Below are positions 36,401-41,209 of a stretch of DNA of 46,020 nt, in pieces. The position numbers were made by a program, and so were the translations under genes. The stretch is taken from assembly GCA_037447655.1 (NCBI GenBank), contig JBBHKE010001471.1, forward strand, positions 90,865 through 136,884. The letters are read 5' to 3'. This stretch comes from Zygnema cylindricum (Eukaryota > Streptophyta > Zygnematophyceae > Zygnematales > Zygnemataceae). Numbering within the stretch: position 1 is the stretch's first letter; the number at the start of each line of letters is the position of its first letter. The notes beneath the pieces were generated by a model. That model searched no databases and was not told the DNA's origin. It saw only the letters and a list, made by a program, of their open reading frames with translations.

Positions 36401-37612
36401 CGAAAGAATGCTTAAATTGCAGGTTAATGACCTACAGTATTTGCAAATAGTTGAGTTCGGAAACACTATCAGAAAGGGTGCCGTTGTACTGATATCCATA
36501 GTCATCTCTCGCAAGATAAGTTGAGTCATAAGAAGCAGTTGCAAGTGTAGATCCATTTGGATACAACACATCGTCTGGTGTAACAATTCTGCAAAAACTT
36601 GTGAATCAACCTCACATGATAAATCACAAAGCAGAAATAGAAAAAAATCACCGGCATATTTTAAGTTATAATGTCCAAAAATTGTTATCAAAAGATGATT
36701 TCATGATGAAGAAGAAAATAACCTGCAGATGAAGATGACAGGTTACACATGTGCAAGGCGGATTTGCTGCTGAAAATCAAGTTTAGCGGTGCAAACAAGT
36801 TTTATATGAAAAATCCAAGCACACGTCATATTAAATCTAGAGAGACATTAAGCCTGAATGACTCAAATTAGGGAAAGAAACAGAGATGACATGTCAAAGT
36901 ACCTCAAGGTGTACAACATTCTGTTGCCAAACAGATCATCCTGGAGTGGAAAGCAGAAATTGAACTTCAAACAATACAAAATTAGATGCTTTAAGAATAA
37001 CAAAAGAACTCCAAACAACAATAAGTTTATATGCCTTTAAAAGGGCATAGCCTGCAACTTTTACAGAAAATGGCAAGAGCTAAACCTCAAAATGTACATA
37101 ACGGTCAGAATATAACACAATCACAAGTTTTTCAAGTCGGCTATGCAAACAAAACAAGACGGGTATTTGTGATTAAAATGATAAAATACGATAAATTCAG
37201 AAAATAAAATGGATCTACAATTAAATAAGTTGTAAATGTTATTCGTTCTAGAATAAAACATTTTTAAACATCTTTTTAACAATAACAACAATCAAGCATT
37301 TGCTAATTAATAGGTTTCCAAAACTTGCATAAATTCAAGGCATAATTTATTCATCTAGCCATTGACAACTTTCTTGTCTTTTATTTTCTGTCACAGTAAA
37401 TGAAATTCACTCAGGTAAATAAGCTGTGAAACAGAATTCGATTGTGCACAAAGCAACAACCTTAAGTGGCTCATAAACTTACAGTGAAATTACGTTCCCT
37501 GAAACATCGCACTTTAGGCCTACCCATTTTGCACAGTCATTTGTCTTCTTCCAAGACTCAAATAAAGTAGAATCCAAGGGGTTAAGCTCCGTAAGAATGT
37601 TGATCAAAGCAT
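327..37612 (-). CDS. LRR receptor-like kinase, LRR-VIII-1/HPCA1-like, 31 exons, kinase part outside the window
   Basis: Exons on the minus strand, 5' to 3': 37612-37483, 36588-36436, 36171-36100, 34112-34041, 33608-33504, 33277-33209, 32654-32583, 31291-31214, 25528-25457, 25308-25240, 24958-24893, 24610-24542, 22715-22644, 19561-19490, 19150-19079, 18397-18326, 16748-16680, 16515-16450, 15333-15265, 14699-14628, 13689-13618, 13158-13087, 12833-12765, 11394-11317, 6677-6603, 5132-5004, 4763-4737 (tentative), 4522-4219, 3491-3360, 2077-2011, 419-327. The lengths sum to 2,709 nt and the frame stays open throughout; every junction I placed is GT/AG. The order is LRRNT_2 cap, about 26 LRRs, cysteine-containing post-LRR domain, Pro-rich hinge and transmembrane helix, as in plasma-membrane receptor kinases. 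The reading after the LRRs (DNPLC, paired cysteines, then a domain of about 100 residues) is what ties it to LRR-VIII-1. Ligand and function are not visible. The start codon and kinase were not found in the joined frame. Confidence 0.9.
420..2010. other. RLK intron 30, no other gene seen
   Basis: AT-rich intron. From about 1685 to 1920 it is a TA-rich stretch of imperfect palindromes (GTATATGTATAC-like, with a run of alternating TA at 1763-1780). I see no coding or mobile-element signal in the rest. Confidence 0.6.
2011..2077 (-). CDS. RLK exon 30: proline-rich juxtamembrane hinge
   Basis: 67 nt, acceptor TTTTTATTGAG, donor TCAG|GTAAAG. It reads NAAPSPPPFPPPAAPPSKRK. Extensin-like SPPP and PPP motifs form an extended hinge just outside the membrane. 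The start is chosen because phase 0 follows exon 29; an alternative AG 10 nt downstream breaks the phase. Confidence 0.8.
2819..3175. repeat. GGGAGG purine tract with G-quadruplex potential
   Basis: About 355 nt of G and A on the + strand, with many G3-G6 runs separated by 1-3 nt. It sits in RLK intron 29 (2078-3359), so the pre-mRNA carries a C/U tract. Open frames on both strands are by-products of the simple composition. Confidence 0.9.
3360..3491 (-). CDS. RLK exon 29: second half of post-LRR domain
   Basis: 132 nt, phase 0 at both ends; acceptor CGCACAG, donor GTG|GTAAGT. It reads IRVASANLTNVLDDLNDNDV, then MGLTFHIQVFGTTVEPPDLL, with an NLT sequon. It completes the membrane-proximal domain begun in exon 28. 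Confidence 0.8.
4219..4522 (-). CDS. RLK exon 28: cysteine-containing post-LRR domain
   Basis: 304 nt, acceptor GATTGCAG, donor CAG|GTAAGG (phase 0). It opens SDNPLCVGEFTNESFC, then NCTDSPC, then EPCCSGYVEFQLTI, followed by a predicted amphipathic helix (ISEVKNWLKRRLL). NPLC closing the solenoid, then two cysteine pairs and a domain of about 100 residues before the membrane is the LRR-VIII-1 arrangement. In HPCA1 the extracellular cysteine pairs in this region are reported to sense hydrogen peroxide; that the pairs here do the same is only an inference. Confidence 0.85.
4737..4763 (-). CDS. RLK exon 27: 27-nt linker microexon (tentative)
   Basis: Acceptor TTTGGCAG and donor GA|GTTAGC give FEGDSSFW plus a split Asp codon, so that exon 28 continues as DLSDNPLC. 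It keeps both phases. A better-looking pyrimidine-rich acceptor exists at 4798-4799, but in the phase left by exon 26 it meets a stop codon at once. cDNA would settle the real junction. Confidence 0.45.
5004..5132 (-). CDS. RLK exon 26: last two LRRs
   Basis: 129 nt. LLNDNQLRGAVPAVSTKIEY is followed by ISLANNELSSGTKEVV. Acceptor GCGCAG, donor GA|GTTAGT. Unlike the other exons it holds more than one repeat, which is usual for the end of an LRR-VIII-1 solenoid. Confidence 0.82.
5133..6602. other. RLK intron 25, nothing recognised
   Basis: AT-rich intronic DNA. I found no LRR exon, transposon domain or tandem repeat in it. Confidence 0.5.
6603..6677 (-). CDS. RLK exon 25: LRR
   Basis: 75 nt, NLAKNSISGEVTSTYLDKFK then NLQAV. 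Acceptor TGGCAG, donor GT|GTAAGT. Confidence 0.85.
6981..7584. mobile_element. MITE with 25-bp terminal inverted repeats and TA target duplication (Tc1/mariner-like)
   Basis: The left end CACCGTGGATCGCTATTAG and the right end (read inverted) CACCGGGAATCGCTATTAG match over about 25 bp with few mismatches, and TA flanks both sides (6979-6980, 7585-7586). There is no transposase frame. Subterminal DNA repeats ATTAG-N-GTTA-like words several times near both ends. The same end sequence recurs at 45420-45640 and 45821-45865. Confidence 0.8.
7131..7252. repeat. Two 50-bp direct repeats inside the MITE
   Basis: 7131-7180 and 7203-7252 (72 bp apart) share TAGCCG-GATAGT-TGT, CATATTC, GCTTG and ATGT-AGAAC in the same order, diverged by roughly a fifth. 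Confidence 0.65.
7587..9700. other. Part of RLK intron 24, nothing recognised
   Basis: No domain or repeat family recognised. A short CGTCA run occurs at about 9360-9378. Forward frames here (such as 9232-9483) have no recognisable content. Confidence 0.5.
9762..10571 (-). pseudogene. Ty1/copia gag (UBN2-type), decayed
   Basis: Reading leftward from an ATG at 10571, one frame continues through a single TGA near 10330 to a KR/E-rich region; a further piece (9762-9962) reads HGTAYECWKALENHFEKEE. ECW-AL--HFE is the hallmark of the copia gag polyprotein. Stops interrupt the frame and no protease, integrase or RT follows, so this is the 5' part of a truncated element lying in RLK intron 24. Confidence 0.7.
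10614..10620 (-). other. Primer-binding site of the copia fragment
   Basis: On the minus strand this is TGGTATC, matching the 3' end complement of plant initiator Met-tRNA. It lies 2 bp inside the LTR edge and just upstream of gag, as expected. Confidence 0.7.
10623..11082 (-). mobile_element. 5' LTR of the truncated copia element (460 bp)
   Basis: On the + strand it begins TGATAGGATTGC and ends GCATCCTAACA, an inverted pair with TG...CA ends. The primer-binding site borders its low-coordinate end, giving a minus-strand element. The block CGGCCAAT--GCCGATTC near the high end is shared with the LTR at 25909-26563. Confidence 0.7.
11317..11394 (-). CDS. RLK exon 24: LRR, irregular
   Basis: 78 nt, DASANGIKFDGLPNLPEEMY then SSLLTL. 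Acceptor TTACAG, donor TT|GTAAGT. The next intron (6678-11316) carries the copia LTR/gag fragment and the 0.6 kb MITE. Confidence 0.84.
12765..12833 (-). CDS. RLK exon 23: LRR
   Basis: 69 nt, DLSLNAFSGPLPSLKTLTNL then ADL. Acceptor TTGCAG, donor CT|GTGAGC. Confidence 0.87.
13087..13158 (-). CDS. RLK exon 22: LRR with Cys
   Basis: 72 nt, RLSRCGLAGNLPEAIGDLTS then LIFL. Acceptor TCCCAG, donor TT|GTGAGT. It resembles exon 15, including the Cys. Confidence 0.88.
13618..13689 (-). CDS. RLK exon 21: LRR
   Basis: 72 nt, DLSRNNFGGFLPKSIVNSTA then LVFL. Acceptor TTACAG, donor TT|GTAAGT. It resembles exon 14. Confidence 0.88.
13797..13945. repeat. GAGAGGGAGAGGG purine tract
   Basis: Includes a direct duplication of a unit of about 55 nt (GAGAGAGTGGCAGAGGGAGA words repeated). 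Purines are again on the + strand, within RLK intron 20. Confidence 0.8.
14628..14699 (-). CDS. RLK exon 20: LRR
   Basis: 72 nt, RLQDNRLTNAIPSELFDNGT then LTHL. Acceptor ATGCAG, donor TT|GTAAGG. Confidence 0.88.
15265..15333 (-). CDS. RLK exon 19: LRR
   Basis: 69 nt, WLHSNLFTGDIPSEFKNVVV then QDL. Acceptor GTGCAG, donor TT|GTAAGC. Confidence 0.87.
15387..15413. repeat. Short tandem GTCCCAGTGA repeat
   Basis: Three copies of a 10-nt TCCCAGTGA-like unit. It is a minor repeat in RLK intron 18. Confidence 0.6.
15420..16440. other. RLK intron 18, no identified element
   Basis: A 120-codon minus frame lies at 15536-15898 but shows no motif I recognise and no coding context. I treat this as intron. 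Confidence 0.45.
16450..16515 (-). CDS. RLK exon 18: LRR
   Basis: 66 nt, NNNQLTGNISNSLAPALERL. Acceptor ATGCAG, donor TT|GTAAGT. The intron to exon 17 is 164 nt, the shortest between firmly placed LRR exons. Confidence 0.87.
16680..16748 (-). CDS. RLK exon 17: LRR
   Basis: 69 nt, DLSYNQLNGTIPKSIHTSSL then ADL. Acceptor ATTCAG, donor TT|GTATGT. Confidence 0.88.
16867..16885. other. Perfect hairpin
   Basis: CCTGGGTG, loop GTT, CACCCAGG: an 8-bp perfect stem in an otherwise AT-rich intron (intron 16). It is not a tRNA or known RNA. Confidence 0.5.
18326..18397 (-). CDS. RLK exon 16: LRR
   Basis: 72 nt, DLHGNNLTGTIPTKIGSLKN then LLTL. Acceptor TTCTAG, donor CT|GTAAGC. Confidence 0.88.
18650..18840. 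repeat. Purine-rich tract
   Basis: GGAGGAG, GGGAAAGG and GGTGG words over about 190 nt, interrupted near 18745-18770. It lies in RLK intron 15 with purines on the + strand. Confidence 0.7.
19079..19150 (-). CDS. RLK exon 15: LRR with Cys
   Basis: 72 nt, VFAECDLEGSIPSEIVNMAS then LLKL. Acceptor GCACAG, donor CT|GTGAGC. Cys replaces the conserved Asn, as in exons 6 and 22. Confidence 0.86.
19490..19561 (-). CDS. RLK exon 14: LRR
   Basis: 72 nt, DLSDNNFGGQFPINITNLTK then LETL. Acceptor TCGCAG, donor TT|GTGAGT. It resembles exon 21. Confidence 0.88.
19583..19770. repeat. Degenerate minisatellite, unit about 33 bp
   Basis: Successive copies contain CAGGTTTTACTGG, then ATAATCAATAT, then TTGCAGG-like words, with shorter 24-bp copies at the ends. 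The minus frame through it is open by periodicity and leads into exon 14, but the exon's own acceptor separates them. Confidence 0.55.
20905..22075. repeat. 1.15-kb polypurine tract
   Basis: GGGAGAGAG, GGGAGGGAGG and GAGAAAGAG words on the + strand with only scattered pyrimidines, inside RLK intron 13. The pre-mRNA would carry more than 1 kb of almost pure C/U. Several open frames on both strands are composition artefacts. Confidence 0.92.
22644..22715 (-). CDS. RLK exon 13: LRR
   Basis: 72 nt, NNFFTGGIPSDISKCTELVYL shortened here to FFTGGIPSDISKCTELVYL. Acceptor ATGCAG, donor TT|GTAAGT. The intron that follows (19562-22643) holds the 1.15 kb purine tract. Confidence 0.88.
22884..22907. other. 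Perfect 24-bp palindrome
   Basis: ACACATAAACAT followed directly by its reverse complement, in RLK intron 12. It could form a cruciform in DNA or a hairpin in RNA. Confidence 0.6.
23195..23978. mobile_element. Possible MITE with short inverted ends
   Basis: GTTGGGGTTT (197-206 of 23 kb) is matched inverted by AAACCCCAAC (23968-23977), and TA lies outside both ends. The inverted repeat is only about 10-12 bp and no relative is visible in the window, so the match could be chance. Confidence 0.3.
24542..24610 (-). CDS. RLK exon 12: LRR
   Basis: 69 nt, NSITGALPDFSNLRQLTSL. Acceptor ATGCAG, donor CT|GTAAGT. Confidence 0.87.
24893..24958 (-). CDS. RLK exon 11: short LRR
   Basis: 66 nt, ILADNKLTSADSLVALQNLT then EL. 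Acceptor TTGCAG, donor CT|GTGAGT. It lacks the IP signature. Confidence 0.85.
25240..25308 (-). CDS. RLK exon 10: LRR
   Basis: 69 nt, DLSGNELTSFPSEVSSLTNL then KSL. Acceptor ATTCAG, donor TT|GTAAGT. Confidence 0.88.
25457..25528 (-). CDS. RLK exon 9: LRR
   Basis: 72 nt, DRLAGAIPEAIGNFTMLEKL. Acceptor ATGCAG, donor TT|GTGAGA. It closely resembles exon 4 (GAIPE-IGN-T-LE-L). Confidence 0.88.
25909..26563 (-). mobile_element. Second copia LTR (655 bp), minus orientation
   Basis: Its low end (GTTAGGATCG) and high end (CGGCCAATCCGCCGATTC...ATCCTACGA) align with the two ends of the LTR at 10623-11082 in the same orientation. A weak primer-binding-site-like TATCAAAGAACCTAGAGC borders the low end on the minus strand. 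A short frame below it (25585-25770) may be a gag remnant. I place it as a solo or truncated LTR. Confidence 0.5.
26600..29880 (+). pseudogene. Decayed Ty1/copia gag-pol on the + strand
   Basis: Successive pieces are in copia order. Gag C-terminus at 27239-27423: ILGGLRAIYTSFLSTLGRSS, then LVTRLL, stop, EET. Protease at 28009-28220: FTIDIGALHH (cf. D-S-G-A-T-H-H) and later VLYDQRFWKDLF. Integrase at 28500-28775: PFGY...FVDAF. RT start at 29580-29880: VIGSKWVF, then after a frameshift AHLVAK. Many stops and frameshifts make it dead. It lies in RLK intron 8, antisense to the gene, and ends before the RT core. Confidence 0.75.
28905..29046. repeat. 71-bp tandem duplication in the copia remnant
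   Basis: Two adjacent copies start AAATGGGGCTTACGAGCAA and differ at only a few positions, so the duplication is more recent than the decay around it. Confidence 0.85.
30512..30615 (-). pseudogene. Probable dead LRR exon
   Basis: The minus strand reads YLKKHELSNLPSTKSLQFSK then LRYL, ending like the real exons. It resembles exon 5 (ETLPSKLSALVNLKYL). No donor GT follows at the right base and the acceptor phase is wrong, so it cannot join the frame. Confidence 0.35.
31214..31291 (-). CDS. RLK exon 8: LRR, slightly long
   Basis: 78 nt, YLGGISSPNSGDFPAIIS then SYTNLKIL. Acceptor TTACAG, donor CT|GTGAGT. The following intron is the longest (5.7 kb) and holds most of the copia debris. Confidence 0.85.
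31545..32036 (-). pseudogene. Decayed open frame, LRR-like, unidentified
   Basis: One minus frame of about 165 codons has only a few stops. It contains HLEYLIFMDCVLS and HQLDALEALEKLTI, which have LRR-like leucine spacing. In AT-rich DNA about twice as many stops would be expected. Plus-strand open frames overlap it, so chance remains possible. Confidence 0.25.
32325..32460 (-). pseudogene. Probable dead LRR exon
   Basis: The minus strand reads FQSLSHAKCHLPNMSIKDVD then ELKSIVSSR, open for about 44 codons. Leucine spacing suits an LRR, and Cys sits near the Asn position as in exons 6, 15 and 22. The available splice sites do not keep the phase, so I leave it out of the CDS. Confidence 0.35.
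32583..32654 (-). CDS. RLK exon 7: LRR
   Basis: 72 nt, NLQYNPLTTSLSDILGDFAD then LQYM. Acceptor TGGCAG, donor AT|GTGAGT; the split codon is Met rather than Leu. Confidence 0.85.
33209..33277 (-). CDS. RLK exon 6: degenerate LRR with Cys
   Basis: 69 nt, ALQYCNFTGSPMFI then KNFTKLVYV. The conserved Asn position is Cys, as in exons 15 and 22. It lacks the G-x-IP signature. Donor GT|GTGAGT. Confidence 0.8.
33504..33608 (-). CDS. RLK exon 5: LRR with 11-residue insertion
   Basis: 105 nt. It begins DFSANYYADEDG and ends ETLPSKLSALVNLKYL, so an acidic insertion sits in the variable part of the repeat. Acceptor CTTGCAG, donor TT|GTAATC (weaker than the others). Confidence 0.82.
34041..34112 (-). 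CDS. RLK exon 4: LRR
   Basis: 72 nt, LEGAIPESIGNLTQLEYL. The acceptor TTGAAG is not the usual CAG, but the phase and length fit exactly. Donor TT|GTGAGT. Confidence 0.87.
34113..36099. other. RLK intron 3, no gene accepted
   Basis: A 95-codon forward frame (34731-35018) has no recognised motif. A 59-codon forward frame at 35671-35850 with balanced composition reads NVIVNPGDERGTTAIDG, discussed under findings. No LRR exon seen. Confidence 0.5.
36100..36171 (-). CDS. RLK exon 3: LRR
   Basis: 72 nt, 24 residues, canonical plant LRR: GSLHGRIPSTVGNLTNLKIL. Donor CT|GTATGT. It has one NLT glycosylation sequon. Confidence 0.88.
36436..36588 (-). CDS. RLK exon 2: first LRR with N-terminal insertion
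   Basis: 153 nt, acceptor TTTTTGCAG, donor CT|GTAGGT. It carries potential N-glycosylation sites (NGS, NGT) and ends in the LRR half GTLSDSVSELNYLQIL. It is about twice the normal exon length because some 30 Tyr/Asp-rich residues precede the repeat. Confidence 0.85.
37483..37612 (-). CDS. RLK exon 1: LRRNT_2 N-terminal cap
   Basis: 130 nt after a TTTTGCAG acceptor, ending CT|GTAAGT. It reads ALINILTELNPLDSTLFESW, then a W-x-G-L-x-C element (CAKWVGLKCD). The pattern of helix, ESW, C, W-x-G-x-x-C is the plant LRRNT_2 cap that precedes the first LRR of RLKs. The exon starts in phase 1, so a coding exon must precede it. Confidence 0.88.
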
Positions 37613-37691
37613 CTGCAAAAGAACAACGCAAATCATCATGAATAAACTAGACAGGGAAATGAAATTTTAGGTAGCAGAACACAATATCCAC

Positions 37692-37755
37692 ATCCTGCAA
37701 AAGGATGAATCATAATAAACATTAAATGCACTAAAGTGACATTGAGCAATGACAT
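37692..37755 (-). CDS. Candidate signal-peptide exon of the LRR-RLK
   Basis: An ATG at 37755 opens the hydrophobic stretch MSLLNVTLVHLMFIMIHPFA, which looks like a secretion signal. Using a GT at 37691-37690 as donor gives 64 nt, ending with one base of a codon, which is the phase the LRRNT exon needs. The intron would be only 79 nt (37613-37691). The donor (GTGGAT) is poor and a second donor nearby gives the same phase, so the 3' end is uncertain. A signal exon further upstream is an equally serious alternative. Confidence 0.3.
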
Positions 37756-37759
37756 TGAC

Positions 37760-38660
37760 TGTTTTGAATAGAAAATGATGATAAGATGCAGCCAACAAAG
37801 AGTTTTTAAACAATGGGAAATAGAAATAGGAGCATATGAAATCAATAACTGAAAAAAAGGTTTAGTTCATGTTTAACAACACCTAAAACAATATACACAA
37901 CCAGTCATATATATGTACAGTGATAGCCTACAACTCTTCTCTGTTCTAAACAAATTGTTGAACAGGTTCACTTTGATTAGTGGACAAAAAATTGATCAAA
38001 TTCATCAACAGTCCAGGTACCTTCACATGTCATGTATAAATATGAAACAGTTACACTACAAGATAGCTCGGGTATCGCACCAGAATTTTTCCAACAACAT
38101 TGTATTTCATGAAATCTGACCCAATTTTCCGTTTGCTTTTACTAAACAATAAATATACACTATATCTTGCCGGCCAATTTTTTTATCAAGTTTCAAGGGA
38201 AATGCTATACCATAAACTTAAGAAACCCGAACAGGAAACAACAGCAGTTTTTTGTTTTATCTTGGAATATATTATTGAGACTTTTTCTGTAACTAAGATC
38301 AATACAACGTGTGATTACACCAACTACAGGGTTTGGACAGAATTAAGTTATATAGTGCATTTTATTTTCGCAGCTTTGACATTCCGTATACAGTTTTTTT
38401 TTTAAATTACCGTTTTTAGTTCAGCCTATTTTACCAAGGCAAATGGGCACAAAGAGCTTTCCAATAATATTTCATATGCATTGTTAGAATAAGGGCAACG
38501 ATTTCTAGTTTGGCTGGACAGATAAGACTGTAAGCTCCTAAAATGGTGCGTGATCCCCCTAGGGTTCCACGGACTATCTAATGAATCTTTCGACCTATTC
38601 TTCTGATCCATTTATAATATCTTTTAGAATGCTTCTGACATAATCTTCGTTGACATAATC
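37760..38660. other. Upstream of RLK, no gene accepted
   Basis: AT-rich. A forward 101-codon frame at 38100-38405 shows no motif. Promoter elements cannot be assigned because the transcription start is unknown. Confidence 0.45.
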
Positions 38661-38669
38661 TTTGTTGGG

Positions 38670-38975
38670 CATTGGACAGAGGACAGTGGACAGAGGTATA
38701 AGAACATGGGACTGGACGTTGAAAGTATATATGTTAATTGTCTATTAATGTCCACATTTCAGGGTCTCCATGTATTGCCTGAATTCAAATGGTAAATCTG
38801 CTTAATTGAACCGCTAATGTCCAATATCTAATGTCCAATGTCTAATGTCCACAGTCTACTTTGTCCACAGGCAACTGTCCACTGTCCAATGTCCAAAGTC
38901 CACTGTCAAATTGCAATGTCCGATGTCTTATGTCCAATGTGGGTTGTCCGATAGCAAATGTCCAATCTCAAACAT
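38670..38975. repeat. TGTCC-based simple repeat with inverted arm
   Basis: From 38740 the word TGTCCAATG/TGTCCACTG recurs about 20 times. At 38670-38697 the reverse form (GGACAGAGGACAGTGGACAG) occurs, so the two could pair as a foldback. Confidence 0.75.
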
Positions 38976-39440
38976 CCATATCATTTCCCATGACCACTAT
39001 CCAGTGAAATTCTGACCATGATATGAAGATAATGATATTTGACATCAAAAAACCAGCATTCGACATTGATTAGTTAAGAAAAAAATAGTGGTAAATGGAC
39101 ATTAACCGATGGAAAATGGAAATAGCCAAGTTGCAGCAAGCATCAAAAATTCAGAATTACAATAAAAAATTGGATTTCAGCATCCATAACGCCTTAAACT
39201 CTCGATATAAAATATTGCCAGAAACCACAGTAACATCCATACATTGTTTTCCAATACCCCTCAAACCTGCTTGGGCGGATTTCACTTTAACAGCCTCTGC
39301 CCTGTCTGTCAGTGTTATAAAGGCAATAATAGCCCAAGCTGCAAAATACATCCTTAATGCTGGACAGCAGGCACCCCGCCTGAAAATGCGCAAAAAAAAA
39401 ATTGTGAGAATATATGACAATTTACGAGAATGTGCGATAA

Positions 39441-40545
39441 TGTGTGCCAATGTGTATGACCATGTGTCACTGGCTGACACTACGCGTAATGATGTGACAA
39501 TGTGCGCCATGTGCTGGCCAATGTGTCCCTAGCTGACACATGCGTGCTAATGTGTGACAATGTGTGTCAATGTGTATGGCCATATGTGTCACTAGCTGAC
39601 ACATACGTGCTAATGTGTGACAATATGTGACAATGTGTATGGTCATATGTGTCACTAGCTGACACATGCGTGCTAATGTGTGACAATATGTGACAATGTG
39701 TATGGCCATATGTGTCACTAGCTGACACATGCGTGCTAATGTGTGACAATGTGTGACAATGTGTATGGCCATATGTGTCCCTAGCTGACACATGCGTGCT
39801 AATGTGTGACAATGTGTGACAATGTGTATGGCCATATGTGTCACTAGCTGACACATGCGTGCTAATGTGTGACAATGTGTGCCAATGTGTATGGCCATAT
39901 GTGTCCCTAGCTGACACATGCGTGCTAATGTGTGACAATGTGTGTCAATGTGTATGGCCATATGTGTCACTAGCTGACACATACGTGCTAATGTGTGACA
40001 ATATGTGACAATGTGCATGGTCATATGCGTCACTAGCTGACAGATGCGTGCTAATATGTGACAATATGTGACAATGTGTATGGCCATATGTGTCACTAGC
40101 TGACACATGCGCGCTAATGTGTGACAATATGTGACAATGTGTATGGCCATATGTGTCACTAGCTGACACATGCGTGCTAATGTGTGACAATGTGTGCCAA
40201 TGTGTATGGCCATATGTGTCCCTAGCTGACACATGCGTGCTAATGTGTGACAATGTGTGCCAATGTGTATGGCCATATGTGTCACTAGCTCACACATACG
40301 TGCTAATGTGTGACAATATGTGACAATGTGTATGGTCATATGCGTCACTAGCTGACACATGCGTGCTAATGTGTGACAATATGTGACAATGTGTATGGCC
40401 ACATGTGTCACGAGCTGACACATGCGTGCTAATGTGTGACAATATGTGACGATGTGTATGGCCATATGTGTCACTGGCTAACACATGCGTGCCATTGTGT
40501 GACAATGTGTGACAATGTGTGACAATGAGTGACAACGTATGCCAA
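39441..40545. repeat. 63-bp tandem array, about 17 copies
   Basis: The AGCT of the unit core recurs exactly every 63 bp from 39531 to 40476 (16 units), with one degenerate unit before it (59-bp step). Each unit holds ATGTGTCA-CTAGC-TGACACAT, an 8-bp stem hairpin. Because 63 is a multiple of 3 and the unit lacks stops, two minus-strand frames stay open, one for 335 codons. Confidence 0.95.
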
Positions 40546-40559
40546 GATTCCATTGCGTG

Positions 40560-40870
40560 ACAACGTCAGAAAAAAACTACCAAAGGCATATATCCCAAAA
40601 CTATCACAATTAGTGCTAGACGGTAGGGACCCCGCTTTAAAATGCGCGAACAAAAAATTGTGAGAATATTTGACCATTTACAAAAATGTGCTTGAAGTAT
40701 CCCAATGTGTATGGCCATATGTGTCATTAGCTGACACATGCGTGCTATTGTGTGACAATGTGTGATAATGTGTGACAATAAGTGACAATGTATGACAAGA
40801 TTTCGTTGTGTGACAACGTCAAAAAAAAATCTACTAAGGAATATCTAGAAAACCCTAAAACCATATTTAT
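40560..40870. repeat. Sister copy of the array element with a single 63-mer
   Basis: The flanks match those of the array: GCT-GAC-G-AGG-ACCCCGC, AAAATGCGC, AAAAATTGTGAGAATAT before it (compare 39355-39415 with 40612-40670), and GTGACAACGTCA-AAAAAA after it (compare 40557 with 40811). Between them lies only one 63-bp unit (core at 40729). Confidence 0.85.
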
Positions 40871-40941
40871 TACAGAGCCTTGAGCACATCGATGTTAGAG
40901 ACTCCTAATTTCTGAAAACAGAAACAGTACAGTGCGAAACA

Positions 40942-40995
40942 ATGGCAGCTACAACTCCAGCTGAAGAATCGAAAAAGAAAATCATTTCAATCTAA
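40942..40995 (+). other. Short frame with good plant start context
   Basis: ACAATGGCAGCT fits the plant AACAATGGC start consensus and opens MAATTPAEESKKKIISI before a stop. No donor or downstream exon is visible; possibly a first exon or nothing. Confidence 0.12.
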
Positions 40996-41195
40996 CTCAG
41001 GCCGTTAATGTAAATAAGCAAACCCTAAAATCGGGTAATTGGTGTGGGTGCCAATGGGGTTAGTTTGATGGAGCTCACAAAACCAGCAATTTACCATAGG
41101 TTAAATTGTTGATTACACATCTTGATCTGAGGTTTTATACTGCGAAAGACAAGAGTGAAGGTCCATCCTTTCTGGAACCGTACCCTGCCACCATG

Positions 41196-41209
41196 CTGCC
41201 ACGTGGCAG
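41196..41209. promoter_or_regulatory. Palindromic G-box
   Basis: CTGCCACGTGGCAG is a perfect 14-bp palindrome centred on CACGTG, the bZIP/bHLH G-box core. It is 3.6 kb upstream of the first certain RLK exon, so a link to that gene is guesswork. Confidence 0.35.

Noticed and set aside
39467-40474. 335-codon minus-strand frame
   Set aside because: It is the 63-bp tandem repeat read in a frame without stops; other frames of the same array are also open. No start context, splice signals or known domain.
39441-40545. CRISPR-like regular array
   Set aside because: Units are contiguous and nearly identical over their whole length, with no unique spacers, in a eukaryotic setting.
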